From: Solimonas aquatica
Lineage (GTDB): Bacteria; Pseudomonadota; Gammaproteobacteria; Nevskiales; Nevskiaceae
Assembly: GCF_900111015.1 (NCBI RefSeq)
Contig: NZ_FOFS01000002.1
Coordinates: forward strand, 1 to 64,000
Direction of reading: 5' to 3'
Length of the DNA stretch: 64,000 bases
Positions 1 to 8,222 of the stretch are shown one piece after another (position 1 is the stretch's first letter; each line of letters starts with the position of its first letter). The translations under genes were made by a program, and so were the position numbers. Below the pieces are notes generated by a model. The model had not been told where the DNA came from. It saw only the letters and a list, made by a program, of their open reading frames with translations, and searched no databases.

Positions 1-177
1 GACGCAGCGCTGCCCTCTGGGGGCGCGACCGTAGCGTCGCGCCATATTCGTGCTCGCCCAAGTCTCATCAAGGAAAACCAGCTTTTCTGGATCCAGCGAA
101 GTTTGCTGGGCCTGCCAATCACGTCGTGCCTTCTGCACGTCGGCGCGCTCTTGCTCGCTGGCGTGCAGGGTTTTTTT
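1..177 (-). CDS. IS630 family transposase, DDE catalytic part (orfB), partial
   Basis: Translation in the frame that starts at the A8 run gives a typical IS630 linker (TLHASEQERADVQKARRDW) and then LVFLDETWASTNMARRYGR, which carries the first catalytic Asp of the DDE domain. There is no start codon of its own. It would be made by a +1 (or -2) ribosomal shift on the A run, or one A has been gained by mutation. The remainder lies outside the window. Confidence 0.65.
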
Positions 178-511
178 TAAGACTCAGCCCCCACTTGTTC
201 AACTGGTGCCACAGCGCCGGAATCTTGATCTCGACCCCCTCTTTCGCCAAGCGTTCGCACAGCTCGGCCAGCGTCAGGTCCGGCTCCAGCTTGAGCCAGC
301 CACGCAGTGTCGGCTCCATGTCCGCAACCCGGGATCGCCGATAACCGCCGATCTGAAGGCTGCCGCGCTCGCCGGTTGCTTTGAATCGATCAGCTACCTG
401 GTACACCCAAACCCGGCTGACTTCAAAGCGCCGGGCAATCTCCGTCGGGCTCTCGCCGCGCTCCACCGCCCGCAACACCCGATCACGCAAATCCTGCGAA
501 TAGGCTTGCAT
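119..511 (-). CDS. IS630 family transposase, N-terminal HTH part (orfA)
   Basis: The 130-residue product begins MQAYSQDLRDRVLRAV and has the helix-turn-helix typical of IS630 transposases (residues about 5-60, with SPTEIARRFEVSRVWVYQV), followed by a winged second domain. It would bind the ends of the element. Just after the segment SLKKNP the frame runs off the transposase sequence and stops at 119. A run of eight A residues on the coding strand (complement of 171-178) marks the place where the reading frame changes to the catalytic part. The ATG at 511 follows a good AGGAGG-like site. Confidence 0.75.
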   Translation of the reverse strand: MQAYSQDLRDRVLRAVERGESPTEIARRFEVSRVWVYQVADRFKATGERGSLQIGGYRRSRVADMEPTLRGWLKLEPDLTLAELCERLAKEGVEIKIPALWHQLNKWGLSLKKNPARQRARARRRAEGTT

Positions 512-578
512 ATAGATGCCTCCTTTTTCGGAGAAGCATCCATGTTAAGCCAACGTATATGATTAAATCAAAAATGCT

Positions 579-725
579 CTAGTCTTCGCTCGAAGGCGGC
601 CTGGCCCGCTGCGCGCGCCGCTGCGCCTTGTGCGGCTTGCCGTGCGCACCGCCCTTGCCCAGCAGCGCGGTCCGCAGCACCGCCTTGCGTGCCGCACTGG
701 GGCCAGCGGGAGGTTTTTTCTTCAT
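579..725 (-). CDS. Small basic protein of 48 residues, unknown
   Basis: An ATG at 725 opens a 48-codon frame ending with TAG at 579. The product starts MKKKPPAGPSAARKAVL and is rich in Lys, Arg, Ala and Pro, without a membrane segment; it is probably disordered and may bind nucleic acid. It lies between the IS630 element and the tRNA gene. I do not recognise a family. High GC makes short open frames common by chance, so this is only a candidate. Confidence 0.35.
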   Translation of the reverse strand: MKKKPPAGPSAARKAVLRTALLGKGGAHGKPHKAQRRAQRARPPSSED

Positions 726-792
726 GCCGGCATTTTTGCGCGCCCGGCCTGTCGGCGCCAGCGGCGAGACGCTACACTAGCGCCCCACATAT

Positions 793-869
793 GCGTCCGT
801 AGCTCAGCTGGATAGAGTACCGGCTTCCGAAGCCGAGGGTCGGGGGTTCGAATCCCTCCGGGCGCACCA
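793..869 (+). tRNA. tRNA-Arg (anticodon CCG)
   Basis: A full cloverleaf can be drawn. The acceptor arm GCGTCCG (793-799) pairs with CGGGCGC (859-865) with one G-U pair. The D stem is GCTC/GAGT, the anticodon loop TTCCGAA (825-831) gives anticodon CCG, and the T arm is GGGGG-TTCGAAT-CCCTC. The 3' CCA is encoded at 867-869. The first pair of the anticodon stem is C-A. It would decode CGG. Confidence 0.95.
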
Positions 870-989
870 AAAATTAAGTCCCCGCAGCGGAGTCGCCATG
901 GGTTTCCCCCGTGTTCGATTCCGTTTGCGCTGGGAGTGTTCCAGTAGTGAGTGCTGGCGTGAAGCTTGGATGTGGCTACCGAGCGATGC

Positions 990-1823
990 TCAGCCAGCTG
1001 AAATACCACTGTTCACACTGATGACCTGACCCGTCAGTTTTGCGGCGGCGGGGCTGGCAAGAAAGACCATCAGCTGTGCAAGGTCATCTGGCAGGCAGAC
1101 ACCAAGACTGGCCATACTGCGCACCTGCTCAAACAACTTTGCGCTGAAGCCACTCTCTTGAACATGAGCAGCCGTCAGCGTGCCCTCAATCAGCGAGGGG
1201 GTCAGCGCATTGACGCGTACTCCATAGCGCTTGGCCTCCATGGCCAGCGTGCGCGAGAACACACAGATCGCTGCCATTGCCGCGCCAAGCACTGTTTCTC
1301 CCGGTGTGGGTACTTTGGCTGCGTCCGAGGCGACATTGAGAATGACGCCCCCACGCCGCGCCTGCATCAATGGCAACACAAGGCGGCTCATTTGCATGAC
1401 TGGAAGTGCTACGGAGAGCAAGGTGGGTGCAATGCTTTCTGGAGCAATACGCAGTAAAGGCTCAGGCCGGTAGCGGGCATTATCCGCTGTACAGTTGATC
1501 AGGATGTCAACGGCGCCCATGAGCCTGGCGGCCTCTGCTACCGCATGTTGTGCCTGGACGAGATCATTGGCATCGCAGGCGATGAAATGCACCGCTAGCC
1601 CGGGAACGCAGGTCAGCAAATCCTCACGTGCTTGTTTGCCGCGTTCGATATTGCGTCCAATCAAGGACAGGCGCGGCACGCCCGCCAGTGCTAGTTGCCG
1701 TGCCGTCGCAAGCCCCACGCCCGAAGTGCCGCCGACCACCATGGCGCTGCTGCTATGGAACTGAGGAACCAAAATCGCTTGGCCTTCAGGCTTGGAAGCT
1801 ACGTCACTGGAATGTGCGCTCAT
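990..1823 (-). CDS. SDR-family protein, BadH-like, with degenerate active site
   Basis: The 277-residue product has the SDR nucleotide-binding loop GGTSGVG (residues 31-37) and a C-terminal part ending in ISVNSGISAG, like the 2-hydroxycyclohexanecarboxyl-CoA dehydrogenase BadH encoded later in this window. The active site is not conserved: Ser166 is present, but by alignment with BadH the catalytic Tyr is Leu179 and the catalytic Lys is Met183. The usual NNAG motif reads NCTAD (110-114). It may be a non-catalytic or altered SDR that still binds NAD(P). It is transcribed divergently from the aldehyde dehydrogenase at 1910, with a shared operator between them. Confidence 0.75.
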   Translation of the reverse strand: MSAHSSDVASKPEGQAILVPQFHSSSAMVVGGTSGVGLATARQLALAGVPRLSLIGRNIERGKQAREDLLTCVPGLAVHFIACDANDLVQAQHAVAEAARLMGAVDILINCTADNARYRPEPLLRIAPESIAPTLLSVALPVMQMSRLVLPLMQARRGGVILNVASDAAKVPTPGETVLGAAMAAICVFSRTLAMEAKRYGVRVNALTPSLIEGTLTAAHVQESGFSAKLFEQVRSMASLGVCLPDDLAQLMVFLASPAAAKLTGQVISVNSGISAG

Positions 1824-1827
1824 AAAA

Positions 1828-1841
1828 GTAGTGTACCATAC
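1828..1841. promoter_or_regulatory. Operator site A of the GTATGG-NN-CCATAC regulon
   Basis: GTAGTG-TA-CCATAC. The right half-site is perfect and the left matches four of six positions. It lies between two divergent genes (SDR at 1823 and aldehyde dehydrogenase at 1910). The same sequence, including the flanking A and TA, recurs at 36242. Confidence 0.65.
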
Positions 1842-1909
1842 TAAAAAAAGTCTCCGCCTGATTGTCGATCATGGCGTCGGAGTTTCAACACTTCCAGAGG
1901 AGTCCAATC

Positions 1910-3358
1910 ATGCAGTCATCAATCCCGGTTCATCATGAGAAGTTCTATATCGATGGCACATGGCAAAAGCCTGCGACGACGTTACGCATCGAAGTCATTG
2001 GTGCTAATAATGGTGAGTTGATCGGCAGTGTGCCCGAAGGCGGGCAAGCCGATATCGATGCGGCGGTGACGGCGGCGCGTCGGGCTGTCGAAGGTGGTTG
2101 GAGTGAAAGCAGCCCGGCAGAGCGAGCGGCCGTACTCAATCGCTTTGCTGATGCCATCGAAAAGCGCGGTGACCGGCTCAGCCGGGCGGTGAGCATGCAA
2201 AACGGCATGCCGCTGAGTCTGGCTGAACAGCTTGAAGTGGGCTATGTGGTGGGTTTGCTGCGCTATTACGCCGCGCTTGCCCAGGGCCTGCAGACGGAGG
2301 AACGCCGCCATTCGCCTTTGGGTTTCGACACGCTGGTGCGGCGTAAGCCTGTCGGAGTTGTCGGTGCCATCGTGCCTTGGAACTACCCGGTGGTGCTGTC
2401 GATCATGAAGATCGCGCCGGCGCTGGCCACGGGATGCAGCATCGTGCTCAAGCCTTCGCCGGGTACGGTGCTTGACTGCTACATCCTGGCCGAGGCTGCC
2501 GAAGAGGCGGGAGTGCCCGCCGGTGTTCTCAACTGGGTTCCAGGTGGACGAGATCTGGGTGCTTATCTGGTCGCTCATCCGGGCATCGACAAGGTTGCAT
2601 TCACCGGCTCCACCGCCGCAGGCCGCAAAATCGCGGAAGTCTGCGGTCGTCTGCTGCGCCCCGTGAGTCTGGAGCTCGGTGGCAAGTCTGCAGGGATCAT
2701 TCTGGATGACGCCAAACTGGATCAGGTGCTCCCGGGGCTGCACTTTGCCGCGTTCGGCAACAATGGCCAGACCTGCGCGCTTTCTTCTCGCATCCTGGTG
2801 CCCGCCACCCGCTATGACGAAATCGTTGAAGCACTGGCGGAGTTGGCTAAGTCGCTTAAGGTAGGGGATTCCTTGGACAGGACTACCGAAATCGGGCCTC
2901 TGGCCTCGGCGGAGCATCGCGAGCGCGTCGAAAGCTACATCGCCAGAGGCAAGAGTGAGGGGCGTCTGGTTGCGGGCGGGGGGCGGCCCAGGCACCTGGC
3001 GCGTGGCTGGTTTGTAGAGCCGACTGTCTTTGCGGATGTCGCTAACAGTGCCACCATTGCGCAGGAGGAAATATTCGGGCCGGTGCTCACGGTCATTAAG
3101 TACCGTGACGAGGACGAGGCCGTGAAGATCGCAAACGATTCCGACTATGGCTTGGGCGGCACAGTCTGGTCTGCCGACAGTCAGCGGGCGCAGACAGTGG
3201 CTCGTCGCGTGCAGACCGGGACCATTGGCGTCAATGGCTATGTGCTAGATATGGCCTCGCCGTTCGGCGGGATCAAGGCCAGTGGTTTGGGGCGTGAACT
3301 GGGTCCCGAGTCGCTGGCGGCCTATCAGCAGCTGCAGTCCGTTTACCTGACCGGATGA
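1910..3358 (+). CDS. NAD(P)-dependent aldehyde dehydrogenase
   Basis: Oxidises an aldehyde to the carboxylic acid. The ALDH signature residues are visible in the 482-residue product: Asn158 in VPWNYP, the cofactor-loop segment FTGSTAAG (231-238), the general base Glu255 in LELGGKS and the nucleophile Cys289 in NNGQTCA. A TTG at 1862 and an ATG at 1871 are in frame upstream, but I chose the ATG at 1910 because AGAGGAG lies 8-9 bases before it and the protein then begins like its relatives. A second ALDH of similar sequence is at 51936. In this locus the substrate is likely the aldehyde made by the alcohol dehydrogenase at 21976; that is inference. Confidence 0.9.
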   Translation: MQSSIPVHHEKFYIDGTWQKPATTLRIEVIGANNGELIGSVPEGGQADIDAAVTAARRAVEGGWSESSPAERAAVLNRFADAIEKRGDRLSRAVSMQNGMPLSLAEQLEVGYVVGLLRYYAALAQGLQTEERRHSPLGFDTLVRRKPVGVVGAIVPWNYPVVLSIMKIAPALATGCSIVLKPSPGTVLDCYILAEAAEEAGVPAGVLNWVPGGRDLGAYLVAHPGIDKVAFTGSTAAGRKIAEVCGRLLRPVSLELGGKSAGIILDDAKLDQVLPGLHFAAFGNNGQTCALSSRILVPATRYDEIVEALAELAKSLKVGDSLDRTTEIGPLASAEHRERVESYIARGKSEGRLVAGGGRPRHLARGWFVEPTVFADVANSATIAQEEIFGPVLTVIKYRDEDEAVKIANDSDYGLGGTVWSADSQRAQTVARRVQTGTIGVNGYVLDMASPFGGIKASGLGRELGPESLAAYQQLQSVYLTG

Positions 3359-3381
3359 TGATCACGGCCGACTGAGCCGGA

Positions 3382-3419
3382 GGCGGCAGGCGCTGTCTGG
3401 CCTGCCGCCCATCTTTTTT
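3382..3419 (+). terminator. Rho-independent terminator of the aldehyde dehydrogenase
   Basis: A perfect 10-bp stem GGCGGCAGGC (3382-3391) and GCCTGCCGCC (3400-3409), with an 8-base loop, is followed by CATCTTTTTT. It lies just after the plus-strand gene, and its T run overlaps the stop codon of the convergent synthetase gene. Confidence 0.85.
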
Positions 3420-5361
3420 AGGCCGGCTCGAATTCAAAGCGTGTCAGGAATTCAAAGCTGCGAAACGCCTCGCTCAGGCGCGCCTGAAGCTGCGCCTGTT
3501 CCTGCCGCTTCGCTACGACGCGGATCACCACTGTTGGACGCTTGCCGCTTTCATCGACCTGGACCGAAACGCCGTCACCGGCGATCTGACGCGCCAGATG
3601 TGCGGCGACACCGCGCATGGCGTCCACGCGTAGCGCAGGCTTGTTGATCTTGCCGACGGCAGTCATCGGCATACTGTCGAGAATATGGATTTCAGCCGGA
3701 ACTGCCGCGCGTTCGGCCACCTTCTCGCGACAAAGCTGCACGAGATCGCCGGCGTCGGCCCTGGCGCCGGGCTTGAGCTGTACATAGGCGATGGGCATCT
3801 CGCCCTTGGTGGCATCCGGTTTGCCGATGGCGGCTGCCAGTTGCACGGCCGGATGTGAAACCAATACCTCCTCCACCATGCGAGGGTCGATGTTGTGACC
3901 ACCGCGAATGATCACATCCTTGGCGCGGCCGTAAAGCCAGATGTGCCCGCTTTCATCCACCATGCCCAGGTCGCCGGTATTGGCCCAACGCTGGCCATCG
4001 GGCATGCCCTGTACAAAAAAGTCCTGGTCGAGACTGGCATCGACATAGCCGGCTGTCACGCCGGGGCCGGCAATGACCAGGACGCCGCGTTCGCCCGGCG
4101 CACATTCACGCAAGAAGCGGTTTTGGGCATCGACCTCGATCGCCTTCACCGCATGCCAGGGCAGGCGGCGCCCGACCGAGCCGGCCAAGGGTTCGAGACC
4201 GTCGTCGGGATGCCCCGAGACGGCGCCATGAATCTCTGACATGCCCCAGATCTCCCGCAGCCAGATGCCGTATCGGGCATGAAAGCCACGTAGCAGTTCC
4301 ACCGGGACCGTGCTGCCGCCGGAATTGAAGCTGCGGATGCAATGTCCCTGCCCCGCAATCTCCGGCGGCAGCGACAAAAGCGCTGCGGCGGTTGCGGGCG
4401 TCGCAATTAACGAACTCATTCGGTAATGGCGGGCGATATCCCAGAAGTTCTTCACCACGCTCTGACTGCGGAAGCCATCCGTGGTCAGCGTGAGCAGGGT
4501 TTGTCCGTAAAGCATGGCGCGCAATGACAGAATCACGCCGCCGCCGACGTGGAAGTTCGGCATGGCGTGACCGACCACGCCTTCTGGCTCCGAGCCAGCA
4601 AGGGCGCCCATGATCCAGGCCGCCAGAAGCTGGCCGCGATGGCTCATGCGCACCAGCTTCGGCGCTGCCGTGGTGCCGCCGGTGGGGAGATACACGGCAT
4701 CGGCGTGAGGGTCGTCCGCAGGTTCGAATTCCAGGGTGGCGGCTTCGCGATCCATGGCGAGATTGAAGTCGTCCGCCGGGTCGTCCGCATCGACAATCAG
4801 AATGCGCCTGAGTGTCGGGACCTGCCGCCATATATCGTCCAGGCGTTCCCACGCGCCGGAGCCATTTCGCTGGGTGGTCGTGACCAGCACAGTGGCTCGC
4901 GCCGCGTTCATGATCGAGGCAATGTGTCTGGTTTCCAGATAGGGATTGATCGGATTGGCAATGCCAGCGCTCGCGCCTGCCCAGGCGGCGATCAGAGCCT
5001 CCGGCAGCATGGGCAGCAAAATCGAGACGCTGCTACGTTCCCTGCCGGCAATGCGCCGGAAGAGATTGGCGCCGCGTTGAATCCGCGTGAGCAGATCTGT
5101 GTAGCTCAGAATACGGGGAGCGACGTCCAGATCGGCCGAGCACAGATGCACGATGGCACTCTTGTCAGGATGCCTTGCTGCCGAGGCGCGCAGGCATGCC
5201 AGGATGGTAGGTCCGGGCAGTACCGCGTCCGGAGCCTCTTTCTCGACGGCGCGGATGTCCTCAATATTCCTCAAGACGCATCGGGCCAGCTTGTCGGGGC
5301 CGGGCGCCTGTCCGGGCAGCCAGGGTGAAGAACGTGCGGTAGATGGGATGTTGTCGGGCAT
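3418..5361 (-). CDS. Acyl-CoA synthetase (AMP-binding enzyme)
   Basis: ATP-dependent activation of a carboxylic acid to its CoA thioester. The 647-residue protein shows the ANL-family motifs in order: the phosphate loop TGGTTAAPK (227-235), GMSE (373-376), TGDLG (462-466), the hinge YGRAKD (477-482) and the catalytic C-terminal Lys571 in AVGKINK. It extends about 75 residues beyond that lysine, a tail longer than in standard fatty-acyl-CoA ligases. The gene is convergent with the upstream aldehyde dehydrogenase and divergent from the TonB-dependent receptor. I see no copy of the regulon operator in its 270-bp upstream region. The substrate cannot be read from the sequence; a ring acid or a side-chain acid is plausible. 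Confidence 0.85.
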   Translation of the reverse strand: MPDNIPSTARSSPWLPGQAPGPDKLARCVLRNIEDIRAVEKEAPDAVLPGPTILACLRASAARHPDKSAIVHLCSADLDVAPRILSYTDLLTRIQRGANLFRRIAGRERSSVSILLPMLPEALIAAWAGASAGIANPINPYLETRHIASIMNAARATVLVTTTQRNGSGAWERLDDIWRQVPTLRRILIVDADDPADDFNLAMDREAATLEFEPADDPHADAVYLPTGGTTAAPKLVRMSHRGQLLAAWIMGALAGSEPEGVVGHAMPNFHVGGGVILSLRAMLYGQTLLTLTTDGFRSQSVVKNFWDIARHYRMSSLIATPATAAALLSLPPEIAGQGHCIRSFNSGGSTVPVELLRGFHARYGIWLREIWGMSEIHGAVSGHPDDGLEPLAGSVGRRLPWHAVKAIEVDAQNRFLRECAPGERGVLVIAGPGVTAGYVDASLDQDFFVQGMPDGQRWANTGDLGMVDESGHIWLYGRAKDVIIRGGHNIDPRMVEEVLVSHPAVQLAAAIGKPDATKGEMPIAYVQLKPGARADAGDLVQLCREKVAERAAVPAEIHILDSMPMTAVGKINKPALRVDAMRGVAAHLARQIAGDGVSVQVDESGKRPTVVIRVVAKRQEQAQLQARLSEAFRSFEFLTRFEFEPA

Positions 5362-5631
5362 GAGATGAACGATCAGAAAAGCGCCTCACCAGACGCTACG
5401 GCACGCAGCCCGCTTAGTATTCAAAGCTGTGCAGCCGGCGGCGACGGTCAATATTGAGAGCAGATACTGACTCGCCGGCATCGAGTCGATCTATCGAAAT
5501 CCTTCTCTATTGCAGCCTGCAGGTACGTTTTTGACACCGGACAGGAGACTAATCCGAAAGATTCCGGGTGCTGCTAGCACATACCTTAAGGCTAGCAAGA
5601 ACCAATTATTGGGCATCCTCGGAGGGGGCTG

Positions 5632-8181
5632 ATGAGCAATTTGATGCGCTTGAAGACAGTGGCGTGGCTGGCGGCTGTGGAGTTGGCGTTGGGGCAGCCC
5701 GCGTTTGCGCAGGACGCGGCCGGCGCAACGGAGTCCCCCACAGGCGTCGAGTTGGCGCCTGAGGCGGGTACCGGAGCGGCGGCGCCGCAGGAGGTCCAGG
5801 AATTCGGCGCGTCTGCCCAGGCGCCTGCCGCGCAGGAGAACGCGACCCAGGAGCGGATTCAGGACAACAGCCTCAAGAGTCGCCTTCTGGAGGAGGTCGT
5901 CGTGACCGCGCAGCGTCGGGAGCAGAATCTCCAAGAGGTGCCGTCCAGCGTCCAGGCGTTCAGTGCCGCTCAGCTGGATGCCAAAGGTGTCAGCGACATC
6001 AAGGACATGCAGCTGGTAACGCCGGGTCTGACTTTTGACTCGATGGCCAGCTACTCCATCATCTTCATCCGTGGCGTTGGTGGTGATGCCTTCCAAGCGG
6101 GCATCGACTCCAGCGTCGCAACGTACATGGACGGCCTGTATCTGCCCTTCACCTTTTCCTCCGCCCAGGCGCTGGGTGACGTCAAGCAGGTGGAGGTCCT
6201 CAAGGGGCCGCAGGGCACCCTTTATGGACGTAACGCCATCGCGGGCGCCATCAAGGTGGAACTCAAGGAGCCTTGCAAGGACCACTACTGCGGTGATGTT
6301 CTTCAGCAAGTCGGTAACTACAAGGATTCCAAAACCAAGATCGGCTTTTCAGGGCCGGTGCCGTATACCGATGACACCCTGAGCTTCGGTGCTTCGGCCC
6401 TGTATGAGATTCACCAGGCGCACGATATCTATTATCAGGATCCGAATAATCAGGGCTACTACCGTCCTTATCGTAATCGCAGCTGGCGTAGCGTGCTGCG
6501 CTGGGAGCCCAACAGTGACTTCAACATACAGGCTGCTTACTACGATCTTCAGCAGCAGGATGCCGATTCGGTCGTTACCGTTCTGTTGAAGACCGCGCCG
6601 CTGTTCAATGGGCTGCTCACGCCGATCGACAAGCCTCATACCAGCGGCAATCAGAGTAATGTCGGCGTCAGTGCCTCGACGCGCATAACCACCGCCACTG
6701 CCAATGCGCACTGGTTCGACAGCTTTGACATCCGCGCCGTGTACGGACATATCAAGGCCGAAAGCACCATCCTGTTCGACTACGACTCGGCTCTCGAGCC
6801 CGTGCTGGACATCAGCGCCATCCCCAACACTGCGCGGTCCGATATCGCGGAGATGACCTTCTCGTCGAAGCCGACCGGCACCCCGTCCTGGCTGGAGTGG
6901 ATCAGCGGCGTCTACTACGAGAACACGCTGAAGACCGGACGCTATCCGATCAAGGTGAATCCGCTGGATATCGCGCTGGGTGTGCCGCTGTCCGCCACTG
7001 GCATTCCGACCTGCCAGTTGTTTACGGCTATTGGCCTGGACTGCACGGCGAACTCGCTCAGCAACCAGAACCCGTACATTGAAGTGCCGCTCACCAGCGG
7101 CATCACCACTGACGCAATCTCGGCTTACGCCCAGTTCACCTTCCACCCCACAGACCGCACCTCGGTGGTGCTGGGCGGGCGTGCCTCCAAAGAGGAACGC
7201 AAGCTGATCTACTCGACGATTGATGCGCGACTCATCGTGCCCGCGCAGCCGATTATCGGCGGTGTTCTGCAGAATCTGGGTCTTGGCGATCTGCTCACGC
7301 CGATCCCGATTCTGGGTACGGGTCTGGTCAGCAACACCTTCACGCCGGTCAGCTTCAATCCCCAGGACCATACCTGGAACAGCTTCACGCCGAATATGGG
7401 GTTGAACTTCCAATATAGCGATGACCTGCTCCTCTACTATCGTTACGCCGAGGCGTTCAAGAGTGGCAACTACAATGGTCTGAACATCACCAATCCGCCG
7501 ACCCGCATCGAGCCGGAACTGGCCAAAAGCAATGAAGTGGGGGTGAAGTCGGAATGGTTTTCGGACCGCTCCCTGAAACTCAATCTCGCGCTGTTCTCCA
7601 CGGTGGTCTATAACGCGCAGGTACAGACGCTGTCCCTGCTCAGCGGCGGCGTGACGAGTCTGCAGAACGCCGCAAACTACACCGTCAAGGGAGCAGAGGT
7701 CGAAGCCAGCTGGTTTGCCACCGATGCATTGGTTTTCAATCTGAGTGCCGATTATCTGAAAGGCACATACGGAAATTTCATCGGTCGCGGTTTCCGTCCT
7801 GATACCGGACTGGACGATGCGCAGATCAATTTCACCGGCAACGAAACCGTAAGAACGCCGCATTGGACGGCGACGCTTGCCGGCAACTACACCTTCGCTC
7901 TGCCCTGGGATCTGGAAGGTGAGATCGGAGCCGACATTTACTACAACAGCGGCTTTTTCTATGACCCACTCAACACCCTGACGCAGCCTGCCTACAAGAT
8001 CATCGGTGCCCGTTTCGGCGTTTTCGATCCGAGCAGCAATATCCGCCTAACGCTGTACGGAAAAAATCTGACTGACGACGTCTTTTTCGCCCAGAAGTAC
8101 CGGCAGGACTTTGGCGACACCGGCATCTACGGTGCAGCCCGCACTTTTGGCGGCGTGCTCACATGGTCCTTCGGGGCCTGA
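5632..8181 (+). CDS. TonB-dependent outer membrane receptor
   Basis: An 849-residue outer membrane receptor for active uptake of a ligand, powered by TonB-ExbB-ExbD. A signal peptide ends near AFA-QD (residue 26). An Ala/Pro/Glu-rich stretch (28-80) is followed by the TonB-box/plug start EEVVVTAQRR (87-96), the plug with KGPQGTLYGRNA, and a 22-strand-type barrel ending in an aromatic strand. The ATG at 5632 follows GGAGGGGG. The barrel is of the type common in hydrocarbon and steroid degraders, and its position in a catabolic locus suggests a hydrophobic substrate rather than iron; that is inference. A TonB system is encoded at 27956-31876. Confidence 0.9.
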   Translation: MSNLMRLKTVAWLAAVELALGQPAFAQDAAGATESPTGVELAPEAGTGAAAPQEVQEFGASAQAPAAQENATQERIQDNSLKSRLLEEVVVTAQRREQNLQEVPSSVQAFSAAQLDAKGVSDIKDMQLVTPGLTFDSMASYSIIFIRGVGGDAFQAGIDSSVATYMDGLYLPFTFSSAQALGDVKQVEVLKGPQGTLYGRNAIAGAIKVELKEPCKDHYCGDVLQQVGNYKDSKTKIGFSGPVPYTDDTLSFGASALYEIHQAHDIYYQDPNNQGYYRPYRNRSWRSVLRWEPNSDFNIQAAYYDLQQQDADSVVTVLLKTAPLFNGLLTPIDKPHTSGNQSNVGVSASTRITTATANAHWFDSFDIRAVYGHIKAESTILFDYDSALEPVLDISAIPNTARSDIAEMTFSSKPTGTPSWLEWISGVYYENTLKTGRYPIKVNPLDIALGVPLSATGIPTCQLFTAIGLDCTANSLSNQNPYIEVPLTSGITTDAISAYAQFTFHPTDRTSVVLGGRASKEERKLIYSTIDARLIVPAQPIIGGVLQNLGLGDLLTPIPILGTGLVSNTFTPVSFNPQDHTWNSFTPNMGLNFQYSDDLLLYYRYAEAFKSGNYNGLNITNPPTRIEPELAKSNEVGVKSEWFSDRSLKLNLALFSTVVYNAQVQTLSLLSGGVTSLQNAANYTVKGAEVEASWFATDALVFNLSADYLKGTYGNFIGRGFRPDTGLDDAQINFTGNETVRTPHWTATLAGNYTFALPWDLEGEIGADIYYNSGFFYDPLNTLTQPAYKIIGARFGVFDPSSNIRLTLYGKNLTDDVFFAQKYRQDFGDTGIYGAARTFGGVLTWSFGA

Positions 8182-8222
8182 GTGGCTCTACCCGGACCAT
8201 CTTTTGTAGAGCGAGAACATCA

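Larger units (their letters stand above)
1..511 (-). mobile_element. IS630-family insertion sequence, cut by the window edge
   Basis: Two reading frames of one IS630-type DDE transposase lie on the minus strand: the helix-turn-helix part (119-511) and the start of the catalytic part (1-177). The rest of the element lies outside the window to the left. I did not find the terminal inverted repeat beyond 511, so the outer boundary is a minimum; it probably lies between 511 and about 580. The element is next to a tRNA-Arg gene. Confidence 0.75.

Noticed and set aside
1982-2995. 337-residue frame on the minus strand inside the aldehyde dehydrogenase
   Set aside because: Antisense shadow of a clear ALDH gene in high-GC DNA; the composition is rich in His, Arg and Gln and no domain is visible.
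4549-5328. 259-residue plus-strand frame opposite the acyl-CoA synthetase
   Set aside because: Shadow frame without ribosome binding site or domain.
6349-7863. 504-residue minus-strand frame inside the TonB-dependent receptor
   Set aside because: Shadow of the receptor; the plus strand has signal peptide, plug and barrel motifs, while the antisense product has none.
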